From positions 310,001 through 374,000 of the forward strand of contig JAEUBA010000005.1 of the NCBI GenBank assembly GCA_018257865.1: DNA of 64,000 bases. Reading direction: 5' to 3'. This document shows positions 22,301-32,365 of this stretch, in pieces. The position numbers and the translations under genes were made by a program. The DNA comes from Stereocaulon alpinum (lineage: Eukaryota > Ascomycota > Lecanoromycetes > Lecanorales > Stereocaulaceae). Positions within the stretch are counted from its first letter, which is position 1, and the number at the start of each line of letters is the position of its first letter. Under the pieces are notes generated by a model. That model was given only the letters and a program-made list of their open reading frames with translations, was not told the origin of the DNA and did not search any database.

Positions 22301-22887
22301 TAAGGGCTAGTAGATAAATCTTACTCACTAACCACATCCAAGATTCAGCAACAACTTCTGTTTCTCCGAAGGATGTTCAAGGAATTGCCTAATGACTTGG
22401 TCGACAGCATGCATACGAAGCCAATACCCGCCTATTCATTTGTTAGATCCCTTAACGTTCAGATCTTTTGCAAAAGAAAAAGATGAAAGCGAGATCATTT
22501 CCGATTGGAGAGCATGGATTACATCAAGCTCGAAGACTGTGTATCATTAAGCAATTCTCAAAGTAATCCCTGCAATATCATGCATCCATTCTGTAAGCGT
22601 TGCTCGTTGTACACCGTCATGCTTTCCAACACAAGCCGCTAATGAGCTGAAGAACTGTCCACACGCTCAAGTCATATAGCAAGAAGACCTGGACCTTGCG
22701 CTAATAACTTACGATTGATGAGAGGAGATCTCCGCAAAGGCTTCTTCACAAAATAACGATAGAAATGTGGCTCTTGGTAGTATGTTCGTTCCACACTCCT
22801 CTTGGAGACAATAGAACTGTTATTGGTAGTCATAACCAAGTCGTCATGCTTTGTGTTTCTCGACTTCGGCGGGTTGCGCCCCGCCAT
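19382..22887 (-). CDS. PPM2: tRNA wybutosine-synthesising protein 4 (methyltransferase, Kelch, JmjC)
   Basis: Five exons (22887-22713, 22431-22329, 22264-21900, 21845-20185, 20137-19382) encode 1019 residues. Tyw4/Ppm2 completes wybutosine on position 37 of tRNA-Phe, methylating and methoxycarbonylating the side chain with S-adenosylmethionine. The order is N-terminal leucine-carboxyl-methyltransferase-like domain (NNSSIVSKRSVERTYY, GYWLRMHAVDQ, NLGCGYDLLPFQW as SAM motif, FIDVDFPKLM), Kelch repeats in the middle (GIGPRMCHTITA, GRTSPDHALRDCW, LVYGGKAKGD), then a C-terminal JmjC-type domain (MDFQTKNFAY, HYDVMANVL with His-x-Asp, LFIPPLWLHAAS). The first intron is 281 bp, long for this window; the others are 47-64 bp. 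All junctions keep phase and rebuild family sequence. An inverted-repeat element begins 59 bp upstream of the start. Confidence 0.93.
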
Positions 22888-22945
22888 TGCTGCTTTCAGA
22901 GCAGGTTTAAAATCTGAAAGGGAAGACGGAGGAGGCGGTGAACTA

Positions 22946-23066
22946 CAACTCGACTAGGGACAGGCCCCCTCGCTTAACTTCACAGGCCCCGTTTAAGCCT
23001 ATTGGGGTATTAGTGTTGGTGTAGCTTCAGACGGCGCGCGCCGGGCAGCAGTTGGCGGCTTGGCTG
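22946..23066 (+). repeat. Left terminal inverted repeat of the 1.29-kb element
   Basis: About 121 bp, similar to the reverse complement of the right end. The best-kept part is GGCCCCGTTTAAGCCTAT, followed in both copies by TTAGTGTTGGTGTAGCT. The left copy has an extra GGGGTAT-like insertion near 23000. Confidence 0.85.
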
Positions 23067-23207
23067 TAGGCAGGGGGTCCCCGTTAGACAGCTAATCGAG
23101 CTGGAGTAGTAGTAGCAAGAGATCTGCGCACATAGAACTGTATCCCCAACAACTCAACATCGCCCCCGCGACTTTATATCTCGCCCCAGGGCTCTTCCAG
23201 AAGCTGA

Positions 23208-23507
23208 ATCATAGCGTTAACGTTATCCTACCCCGCCCTCCACTCCACCGACCTATCAAACCGCAAGCGGAGAGCTCTTACCCTCAGTTCTAACCCCCGT
23301 AAGCGGATTCAGAGGGAGGGCGAGAAGGAGAAGCGTCAACATTATCATGCAGCATCAATTGACGCTGCAAGACAGGCTGAATCAAACAAGATCCGAGACG
23401 CAGAGGCGCAGGTGCAGGTGGCAAATTCTCAATCAGAAATAGCTTATATAGGCGGAGAACCCCACAGACCATCGTTGTTGACAGCGACGACCAGCTCTAA
23501 TATATAG
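23208..23507 (+). pseudogene. Coding remnant inside the inverted-repeat element
   Basis: A stop-to-stop frame of 99 codons without an initiator in its first part. It is strongly basic and charged (NRKRRALTLSSNPRKRIQ, REGEKEKRQHYHAASIDAA). It may be an exon of a protein once encoded by the parent transposon. The family is unknown. Confidence 0.35.
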
Positions 23508-23572
23508 GTACATAGCTTACTTATAGCCCTCCGTAATACCCTTCTAGTAACAACACACAAGTCCCAGCAAAT

Positions 23573-23998
23573 ATGTATAAAGGTAGAGGTCTGGAGACGT
23601 TATTATCTTCTAAATCAGACCTTAACAATTTAGATCCTTCTCCTCCACCAACAGGCCCGCCAACAGCACCATCCCTATCGGACGGTATTGCGGTAAGACG
23701 GTCACAGCAGGTAATATTCTTCCAGTTGCCACCTCAGCACCAGATTCCCACCTCTTCAGCAGTAACGGAGACGTATGAGGCAAGAGGTAAGGCGCGGAAG
23801 AAATTAGAGAAGTTAGAGCCCCAGGAGGCGCGGGATAGCAGGAACGCGGTGGTAAAGGCAGAATGGAAGGTACAACGAGCTGAGGCGGCGGCGAGGCGGA
23901 AGAAGGAGGAGAAGGAGGTAAGGATAGCGCCTAGGAAGGAGGATATCTCCAAGTTAGCAAACCTCCTACGTACATTATCTCCAATCGAGGGGGGATAA
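23573..23998 (+). CDS. Charged 141-residue ORF inside the inverted-repeat element
   Basis: It starts at an ATG and runs 141 codons. The first 65 residues are rich in Pro and Ser; the rest is an Ala/Glu/Lys/Arg-rich predicted helix (EARGKARKKLEKLEPQEARD). C-terminal tails of several fungal DDE transposases look like this, so it may be the remains of such a tail, but no catalytic domain precedes it. A real expressed protein is possible and not demonstrated. Confidence 0.4.
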   Translation: MYKGRGLETLLSSKSDLNNLDPSPPPTGPPTAPSLSDGIAVRRSQQVIFFQLPPQHQIPTSSAVTETYEARGKARKKLEKLEPQEARDSRNAVVKAEWKVQRAEAAARRKKEEKEVRIAPRKEDISKLANLLRTLSPIEGG

Positions 23999-24124
23999 CT
24001 TTAGTATATAGACTTATAGATCCTGCCTCCTACCTAATAACCTCCCGCTCCGCCCCACCCTAGGCTTCTTACAGCAAGTATAAGGTATACACAGTTGGGC
24101 GGCGGCGGCGTATGTGGTAATATG

Positions 24125-24236
24125 CAGCCAAGCCACCTACTATTGTCCGGTGCGCGCCTTCTGGAGCTACACCAACACTAAATAGGCTTAAACGGGGCCT
24201 TTGAGGTTAAGTGAGGCCGGTCCCTTGTCGAGTTGC
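24125..24236 (-). repeat. Right terminal inverted repeat of the 1.29-kb element
   Basis: About 112 bp, inverted relative to the left copy; contains AGCTACACCAACACTAAATA and ATAGGCTTAAACGGGGCC and ends GTCGAGTTG. Differences from the left copy are scattered substitutions plus one short gap, so the element is not brand new. Confidence 0.85.
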
Positions 24237-24523
24237 TAGCCGCCTGCTCAACCTAGCACGCGTATGTCAAATGCTCACTGTATTCAACACCAGCAACCAT
24301 ACGACGTTGTATACCTAGCTACTAGTGCCAATCCCAGGGGCCAATGGTACACAGCATATCCATAAATTGTCACGTTTAATTTTACGACAAGATTTCGCGC
24401 AGCTCATGGCACTGTCAAAGCTTTCCCACCATCGAACACTTTCAAGGCTTTTCCGATTCTGTTAAGTACCATTCACGAATTCGAAAACCGATCTCCTCGT
24501 CCCAAGGGCGGTAGCTCGCAACC

Positions 24524-26065
24524 ATGTCGATGAACTTTGTAACGTTTAACCAGGACTACAGCCATCTGGCTGTAGGTACGTACCCACCGTTCTGCACCCA
24601 AGGTTTCACTAACATCGGGCTTCCAGGTACCTCGAGAGGCTTTCGTATTTACACTACAGATCCTTTCACAAAATGCTTCGAGACTAAGCAGGGTGATATT
24701 GCACTCTTAGAAATGCTATTTTCAACATCGTTGGTTGCCCTTATACTCACGCCACGGAGGTTGCAGATCACAAATACCAAAGTACGTCCTCGCTTCCACA
24801 CAATGTTCGAGCAGCCAATAATACGCGGGCGATAAACATCGTCTCCACTCTCTCTGCTAGGTTACGATGTCTGAACGGTGAAGCTGACTGGTCTCATCTT
24901 CTTCACAGAGACAATCGACAATATGCGAGCTCACGTTCCCCACTACGGTCCTGGCTGTACGAATGAATAGGAAGCGGCTGGTCGTCATACTTGAAGATCA
25001 GATATACCTCTATGATATCAGCAATATGAAGCTCCTCTACACTATAGAGACCTCTCCAAATCCAAATGGTACCTTACGCTTTGGCCAAATAAAGAGGTCG
25101 CACACTAATTTCTTCCAGCTATATGTGCCCTATCGCCCTCCTCGGAGAATTGCTACCTAGCTTATCCTCTTCCCCAAAAAGCAGCGCCCTCTTCGTTCGC
25201 ACCTCCATCCCACGCCCCTCCCGGAACGATACACATCGCGCCAACTAGTGGCGACGTCCTCCTTTTCGACACTATCAAACTCGAGGCAATTAATGTGGTG
25301 GAAGCACATCGATCGCCGTTATCATGTATCACCGTCAACGACGCTGGAACATTTCTAGCAACAGCCTCCGATAAAGGGACCATAATTCGGGTCTTCTCCA
25401 TACCTTCAGCAAGGAAACTCTACCAGTTTCGTCGTGGATCTATGCCATCTCGTATCTACAGCATGTCATTCAATACTACATCCTCTCTCTTATGCGTCTC
25501 CTCTGCTACCGACACAGTACACGTATTCAAGCTCGGCGCGCCACCTCAACCTCGCAATGGAGATGACTCTTCGATGCTATCCACGTCACCCAGTCAGCGC
25601 GACAGAAGCATAAGCCCTGGTGGGAGTGACTCACAACCTGATCTTACACGATCAACAAGCAACGCCTCGGACTCGATGTCTACTAATGCAAGGAAGCACA
25701 ATGGTACGTTGATGGGTATCATTCGGCGGACTTCGCAGAACGTTGGCACCACTTTTGCAGCTTCGGTGGGTGCATATCTTCCAACAGCTGTCTCAGAGAT
25801 GTGGGAGCCTGCGCGAGACTTCGCGTGGCTGAAGATACCAAAAGCTCCACCATCTGCACAAGGAGGGGTTCTCAGCTCAACGACCCCACTAAGAAGTGTG
25901 GTAGCTATGAGCAGCAATAGTCCACAAGTTATGGTTGTCACGAACGAGGGGCATTTCTATGTATTTGGAATCGATTTAGAGAAAGGTGGTGAGGGGACCC
26001 TGGTTAAGGTCTATGAAGTTGGAGGTGAAAGCGAGCGACTGGGCGCCAGCATCATGGATGACTGA
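24524..26065 (+). CDS. ATG18: PROPPIN WD40 protein Atg18
   Basis: Four exons (24524-24575, 24627-24781, 24909-25068, 25119-26065) encode 437 residues. Atg18 binds PI3P and PI(3,5)P2 on the phagophore and vacuole through two lipid pockets around the FRRG motif. It is needed for autophagosome formation and for control of vacuole size through the Fab1 complex. The sequence shows MNFVTFNQDYSHLAVGTSRGFRIY, then ICELTFPTTVLAVRMNRKRL, LYDISNMKLLYTI, TFLATASDKGTIIRVF, and LYQFRRGSMPSRIYSM with FRRG near residue 225. A Ser-rich loop after it (residues about 265-310) corresponds to the variable 6CD loop. Introns are 50-127 bp and every phase closes. An inverted-repeat element ends 288 bp upstream. YVC1 follows in tandem 372 bp downstream. 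Confidence 0.95.
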
Positions 26066-26436
26066 TTAGGTTTGCCCATTGATACCAATTTTTCATGCAG
26101 AGTTCTTGAGCCGGAGTTTTCGGTCTTTGGGGGGTACCTTGGGGTAAGCGAGCGTTTCTGCTCTTAACATCGAACAATAGTGTACAATACCCTGATATCT
26201 CAATCGTTCCCTTAACTCGGCGTCATAATCCTTGTATTGAGACTGAGACATCAATCTCCAAACACTTGTTTGACCCCTAAACGATTTACCCCCACAGTGG
26301 GGGATAGTAGCCCCTGGAGCTACCATAAAGTAAAAGTGTGCCTCCCGCTCGAGCCGCTGCCGCAAGGCCCACCAGTCCCCGGCTGCGCATCTAAGCACGC
26401 CAAGCTTGTAAACATATTCTCTCCAGGACCTTAATC
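26066..26436. other. ATG18-YVC1 tandem spacer, 371 bp
   Basis: Must contain the ATG18 terminator and the YVC1 promoter. The short minus-strand ORF 26093-26398 has no family resemblance. No TATA box is evident. Confidence 0.4.
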
Positions 26437-29400
26437 ATGGCACAATTGCCCCAGACACCATTATCGAGCGGTCCTCGTACCGGCCAGTCAGAATGGCAGC
26501 TTCCACTTCCAGATATTGATGACGACGAACCTCTGGCTGAAGTGCTGCGCCAGCTCTCAGGGTGAGTATCAAACCATCCCCTTGCAAGCGACAAAAGTCG
26601 TCAAGTAGCTGCTTTGCTGATAACAACGTGGTCTCGCAGCTTCTTCGTAGATGCTATCGAAGCACCCCATACTTTCGAGCAGCTCAGGACAGCATCTATC
26701 GGTCATATACTGAAGCCACTCATTAGGTCCCTATCTGATAGGTGTCACCATCCTGATATCATCTCTGCTCTACTGTAAGTCTGACTCCCCTTCACCCAGA
26801 AGAACGTGCTTTTCTTCAGTGCAGATGTTCCCGTCGTTTACTCTAGCTTTTGGCACTGCGCCTCCCAATTCTACATGGACATGCCCCTGAACTATATCTA
26901 AACCTGACCTAGAATTCTCAAATGGCGATTCGCCAGTGGTGAACAAGATGATCGCGGTGTCAATGAGACTCGAGGCTACGCCTGCGAGATTGTAGCATGG
27001 AATTGTCTCACTCATCTTCCCGAGCATGAACTTATTGACTATCTCTTACATGAGCTGACGACCCTCCCATTCGACTCGCCAAATGCGCCGGCAGGACCAG
27101 AAGAAGTCGTGCAGGAAGATGATCAATCGAGCAGACGTCCAGAAGATGGCAACGATATCGAGCGTACTGGCCTTCTTTGGGGTCGAGGTCCAGCTGTCAC
27201 TCAAAGATCCTTAAAAGATCCAGGCTTGGTAACAGAGGACGATGAGCCGCTGTCATCTTTCATTGGGCTCAACGCACTTGAGATTGCAGCTGTCATAGAG
27301 GCAAAACAATTCCTCAGCCAACGAGTGGTCCAAAAAGTTGTGGACGACATCTGGAATGGTCGCATCATATTCTGGGAGTCCCTCAGCGTGCACACCAAGA
27401 AGAAGGCCAAGATCTACAACAGTGGACGAGCCGATCCATACTGCCGATTGCGAGTACCGAAGTATCAGAAATCATTCGAAGCTATTTTTTTCGCCCTGTT
27501 TCTGGTTCTTTATTACGCGGTGCTTGTAGAGCGGAAGCCGGAAAATTTTACTGTGGTGGAAGGCTTTCTGTACGTCTGGATTGCTGCTTTTGCCTACGAC
27601 GAGTTTGGGGAGTTCCAGGATGCAGGCAGCTCATTCTATGGGACGGATTTCTGGAGTCTGTGGGACCTGGGAATTATTGGGATTGGATTTGCGTACATGA
27701 TATCAAGTGAGTTGTTCGGATAAAATCTACCATTGCAAAGCAGTACACCATCAGCAGAAGGATGTGGAGCGAGGCACACTATGCCAGTAACGATGGTATC
27801 TAATGAAGTCACTGAAGGAGTCATCGGCTTGGCAAAGAATGATGCGCACATCACCGACGTAGCTTTCGATATATTATCGCTTGAGGCGGTGTTCCTGCTT
27901 CCTCGAGTGTGCGCTCTGCTCTCGCTCATCCCTTTCTTTGGTACCTTGGTGAGTAATGTTCCCACATGAAGTCACCATAGCCACAGGCTGACAGTGCTGA
28001 ACAGATACCATGCCTCAAAGAAATGGTACGTCTCCGTAGTGCGGGGGTCTACTCGACTAACAGGCTGACGGGAGCGCCGAACTTAGACGAAGGATTTTGT
28101 GAAATTCCTCGGAATCGTGATTATACTATTTTGTGCTTTTCTGACCACATTCACCATGCTTGCGCGAGGTAAATTCACGGCCAACGAGATGTTATGGACT
28201 ATGATCAATGTGTGTCACTCACGCTCTTCTCCGAAATGTATAAGGAGCTAACCCTGCAACAGATCTTTTTTGGGTGAGGCTGAGATGCGTGATTTTCCAA
28301 CGGGCCAATGGCTAATCAGGAGACTGAGCAGTTCAAGCTACCTAGGCTTGTGAGTAAAGGTGCAGGCCCGAAACGCTGGGAAGACCGACTGACAAGAATG
28401 GGGCAGTGACATCGCAACCCAGGTAAAGTACCTCGATTAAGCAAAGCGCCTATTCAAGAACATCCTTGTACGGTGGCAAAACTCAACGCTGATTGGTCAA
28501 CGCTCAGATATCGCCTGCGCTTGGTCCCGCGGTGAGCTAGCTCCCGCTCTTCTTGCATGAAAGTGCAATCGCTTGATGCCTGGCTAATCACATAACAGCT
28601 CATGCTGTGCTTTGTAGTACTCACTAATATCCTGCTCCTGACATCACTCATAGCTATATTGAGTCAAGTCTTTACGAAGGTACGTGCACTAAAACCGAAG
28701 CTGCATTTGTGGCACCCTCCTGAGGGCGGTGCGAGCGGTTTCGAAACCGTGTATCATGGAAAAAAGTCATTAGGTTCGAAAGAATGAGACTGAAACATTC
28801 GATAGGTCATGGATCACGCTCGCGAGGAATATCTATATCAGTAAGACTACTTGTACCCACTTGACACGGGCTTGGCACTCACATACGCTAAAACCCACTT
28901 CAGGTATTCAGTGTTCGTGCTTGAGGTATGAAACCGTCCGCATTAGGCACATGTCCAAGGCTGAGGTAACTGCAGGCATCGGCATCACGGCGTCTGACGT
29001 ACTATTTTCCCCCATTGGTATGGTTCTCAAAGTGCTTCACGCAGGCCGTAATCAGTAAGGTCGCTGACATCACCTTATCTAGAACTTGGTACCTCTGCTG
29101 CTGTTCCGGCCATTGAGACTTTGCCTACCGTCAGAGCAGATTCGCTCCGCGCGCATTGTGCTGTTGAAGGTCACTCACTTCCCGTATATTGCTAGCATTT
29201 GGTTCTATGAGAAGTTGAACGCTGTGATGATCCGCTGGCAGACTTCCCCACGATTCTAGAAGCGTCTTCATTTCGTAAACACTAACCAAAACACACCAAG
29301 ACCACTCCAACAACCCCATCTACGGAGCAGATCAGAGCTTTCGGTACCTAAAACACCCGTCAGTGGGGGGCGGCCAGGCCAGGGGTTATCGGAAAGCGAC

Positions 29401-29475
29401 ATCCCTGTTGTTCTGAGAAGGATCGATGAGAGACTCGCTAAGCTGGAGCGGAAGTTAGATCAATCAGGCACATGA
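26437..29475 (+). CDS. YVC1: Vacuolar TRP-type cation channel Yvc1, about 16 exons
   Basis: Joined exons: 26437-26561, 26640-26774, 26913-27706, 27818-27948, 28005-28025, 28087-28209, 28263-28273, 28332-28349, 28407-28422, 28508-28531, 28599-28679, 28806-28840, 28904-28925, 28976-29017, 29083-29213, 29301-29475. Total 627 residues, with all phases closing. Yvc1 releases Ca2+ from the vacuole in response to osmotic shock, Ca2+ and PI(3,5)P2. Family sequence is clear: VVDDIWNGRIIFWESLSVH, ADPYCRLRVPKYQKSFEA, AFAYDEFGEFQDAG, FWSLWDLGIIGIGFAY, KDFVKFLGIV, the pore region FFGSSYLGFDIATQISP, then LTNILLLTSLIAILS, HAREEYLYQYSVFVLE and PLLLFRPLRL. Several transmembrane segments are visible. The last intron (29214-29300, donor GTTGAA, branch CTAAC) is the least certain. 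It leads to a tail ending in a short coiled coil (RIDERLAKLERKLDQSGT). Confidence 0.9.
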
Positions 29476-31040
29476 AGCGAGAGCTTTCATGCACAAGCAA
29501 TTCCTTCCAACGCTTTGCAATTCGACTCAATGCAAGGTTGAAACGACGAAATGGCTGGACAAGTGTTGGTCCATACTATCCCGACGCCGAGAGCCAAACG
29601 ATCTAAGAGTGTGATCCTAAGGTACTCTAATCTCTAAATTGGGGTGATGGGACGGAGTTCAATGGACAAGTATTCGCTACGATACTCAACACTTTCGGAC
29701 GTTCCCCTCCAGAAGTAGAGGCAAGGAACCCGATGAGAACGCTACGATAGAAGAGCGAGATCTACCAAACAGTTTTCGAGGTTGAGCACCCCCGGCGACC
29801 AGTTTCTGGCTAAGATAAGCATAGAGATGGATGAATTTGTTAGATAGAGCTGAAATATACTCGGTCTTGGACCATGCGATGCAAATTAAGGCCGCGATGT
29901 TGAAAGCCGAAAAGATACTGGTCATGACTGCGTCTAAGCCGAAGCGGACGCTCTAGGAAGTATGAGAGAAGAAGGGTGGATGTGTTTTCAGCGTGGCAAA
30001 CGCCAGGCGCAAGCTTGAGAGTTCGTGAATCTCATCGGTGTTTCACATTATTGGATACCTGCATGATGTTGTGTGCGCTATACCGAATTTGTCATAGGCT
30101 TAGCGTGGCCCCACGTTGTCCCTGTGCACGTTCCAAGTGTTGCACTGTACATTACGATCGACAGCGACTCTCTGAGGATCGCGAACCACAACATGAACAC
30201 GGCAACTGCCAGTCCTCCAGGTCCTTCGAAATCCTACGCATATGATTAGGATTCGTTGCGTGTGCGAGTGGAAGCTGTGTCCGACGCCGCGAAGCCACAA
30301 AGTGTCGGGATTAAAGATGATTCGGCGGTTGGGGAAGGAACGTTAAGGTAGAATGCGAAAGAGGGGTCATTATGAGACTAGTCCCGAGCAGGTAAGAGGG
30401 GATCGCCCAAATCATGCTGAATTGCTGATACTTTTCCGTGGTGTGGGTGGATCACGCGAAATTAGACGTTCGTCTCACAAGCCGAAACGGTACCACTTTA
30501 GCTTATCTTACAATACAGGCTTCGGTGGTTTTACCCCTGCCTTGGTACCTTGGCTGTGGGAATAAGCTAACGATGCATCCATGTTCAGGACCAGGATGTA
30601 GCATGTCGAGGCGGTGGGCGCATGGGGCAAGGATGGGTAGCTCTAGCTCCATCGCAGCTGCTACCCTCATCTCTCATGCATTCTCCATCGTTCGAGATAA
30701 AACGGTGGGCGGTGCCGCGTTTACTGTCCTTCTTGTGCATACCACTCATACTTTACCTCCTCCATTGATAGTGCCATTCTGCCTAACGGTCATAGACAAG
30801 CATCTCTTCCTGCATATGACCCCCACAGCTTCACTGCCCGCCTAGAGTCAGCACTCAACCTACTTATTCCTCCGTCCTCGCCATCCAATATCTGTCATCC
30901 TTCTTCTCACTCCACACTCTCCTCACGCCAAAATATATATATATATATCGAACACTTCACCACTACAATCCTTTCCTTCAAGCACCACCACTTTACCACA
31001 ACCATACGCCTGTCAAGCAGAGTTGCCTGCTTCAACTATC
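29476..31040. other. Long upstream region of the zinc-finger gene, 1.6 kb
   Basis: No coding signal. Minus-strand ORF 29686-29925 and plus-strand ORF 30438-30845 lack any family resemblance. A pyrimidine-rich region leads to a TA repeat and CA-rich DNA just before the start codon at 31041, typical of a regulated fungal promoter. Confidence 0.45.
30932..30948 (+). promoter_or_regulatory. (TA)n TATA-like run upstream of the C2H2 factor
   Basis: An uninterrupted AATATATATATATATAT run lies about 93 bp before the ATG at 31041, within CT-rich DNA. Its position suits a TATA box, and it is also a microsatellite. Confidence 0.5.
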
Positions 31041-32365
31041 ATGAACCTTACACCTCAATCAATGCGCTCGCCTATGTCACCAGAGTACCAACATTCCAAG
31101 CGATCCTTCTCGTCCCAAAGGCCTTGCTACCCTGCTACGCCCCAACCTGAATCTGCATCCCTCGAGCAGCCCAACCGTGGACTGGGGATCTTCGACTGCC
31201 CTTTACCCCAACCACAGAGCACCATCCAAGAATTAACACCATCACCACAGCCCTCAGACAGCTGGCCGCACTCCTCAGTAATGGAACATGACTTTCCCCA
31301 GACCTCTCAACCACCAGACATCTTCTCAGCAGCCTTTGATCCCTTCTCCGGCTACTCCAACAGCGCCAATAGTGGCATGACTACTACACAATCGCCTGAA
31401 GCACCCGGCCTTGTCTTCTGCCAAACGCCCTCCAGTACCAACATGCCTTCCCACCGATCATCGATCTCCTCCTCTTATTCGTCTCCTGAGTCTTTCCAGC
31501 ACGGAAGTGGATACTACACACCTAGGGTCAAGCAAGAGGACTCGAACGAGTGGTATCCAGCACCTGGGAATGATCAAGTACTACAAAGATCTATGACTTT
31601 ACAAACTATGTCGCCCTACAACGGCGTCTCGCCTATCAATGGACCCTCAGACGACTGCTACAAGAACCAACCCAACGATTGGTCCAAGCAAAATATGGGA
31701 TATGAGGTAGATTTCACCAATGGAGCTGCGCGCTCCAAATTTGATGCGGCGCCGACGTTGCCGAGCGTAAACCGCATCAAGAAGAAGCGTCAAAGGACAA
31801 CTCCAGAAGAAGCCACTCATGAATGCCAAGTGTGCGGCAAGCTATTCAAGAGGAGCTACAATTGGAAGTCGCATTTGGAGACTCACAATCCTGAGCGCAA
31901 GTATCCTCACCCATGTACCGCCATGATCGGCAATGCCCCATGCACCAAGAAGTTCCAACGAAAGACGGATTTGGACCGGCATTACGATAGCGTAAGCTCA
32001 GCCGGCAATCTACTTATCGCTGACTCAGATGCTGATGTGATCTGCAGGTACATCTCAAGGCTCGTAATCACCGATGTAATCTATGTGGCAATCGCTTTGC
32101 TCGCAGAGATACGTTGCGGAGACACACTGAAGACGGGTGTCCGAAGCGATATGAGCTCAATCTTCGCGAAGTATCAGCCGCTACGCCTGCTCGGTGGTCA
32201 TTTACGAATTTCCCTGCGCGCAGCCGATCTTACAGCTTGGGAATGCCACAACAATCTTCGATGGCGCCATCAGTGTCAGCAACTCCATCATCTACGTTCC
32301 CCAGCTACGACAGGCCACAGTGCGTCAGCAGTCCAATCCAGGCACCATCGGTTTTTGTTTCATGA
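31041..32365 (+). CDS. C2H2 zinc-finger transcription factor
   Basis: Exons 31041-31991 and 32048-32365 encode 422 residues; the 56-bp intron (GTAAGC/CTGCAG) is in phase 0. Residues 1-250 are Ser/Pro/Gln-rich and likely disordered or activating. After a basic stretch (NRIKKKRQR) come three finger-like units: CQVCGKLFKRSYNWKSHLETH; a second with CTAMIGNAPC and DRHYDS-VH, its last His supplied by exon 2; and CNLCGNRFARRDTLRRHTEDGC, a C2HC variant. Such factors bind DNA in the nucleus. The exact orthologue is not recognised. ATG 31041 is used because the longer frame starts at TTG. Without splicing, the frame stays open to 32783 in a different register, with a non-family sequence that destroys fingers 2 and 3. 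The long upstream region suggests complex regulation. Confidence 0.85.

Larger units (their letters stand above)
22946..24236. mobile_element. 1.29-kb non-autonomous element with long terminal inverted repeats
   Basis: The two ends are inverted copies beginning CAACTCGAC, flanked on both sides by CTA (22943-22945 and 24237-24239), a possible 3-bp target duplication. The interior is not related to either neighbour and contains two stop-bounded coding-like stretches, both rich in Lys, Arg, Glu and Ala (23208-23507 and 23573-23998). No DDE catalytic core, reverse transcriptase or helicase could be seen, so it looks like a MITE-like or deletion derivative of a DNA transposon. A 3-bp duplication would fit the PIF/Harbinger group, but a TA-target element cannot be excluded. 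It fills the divergent upstream region between PPM2 and ATG18. Confidence 0.78.
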
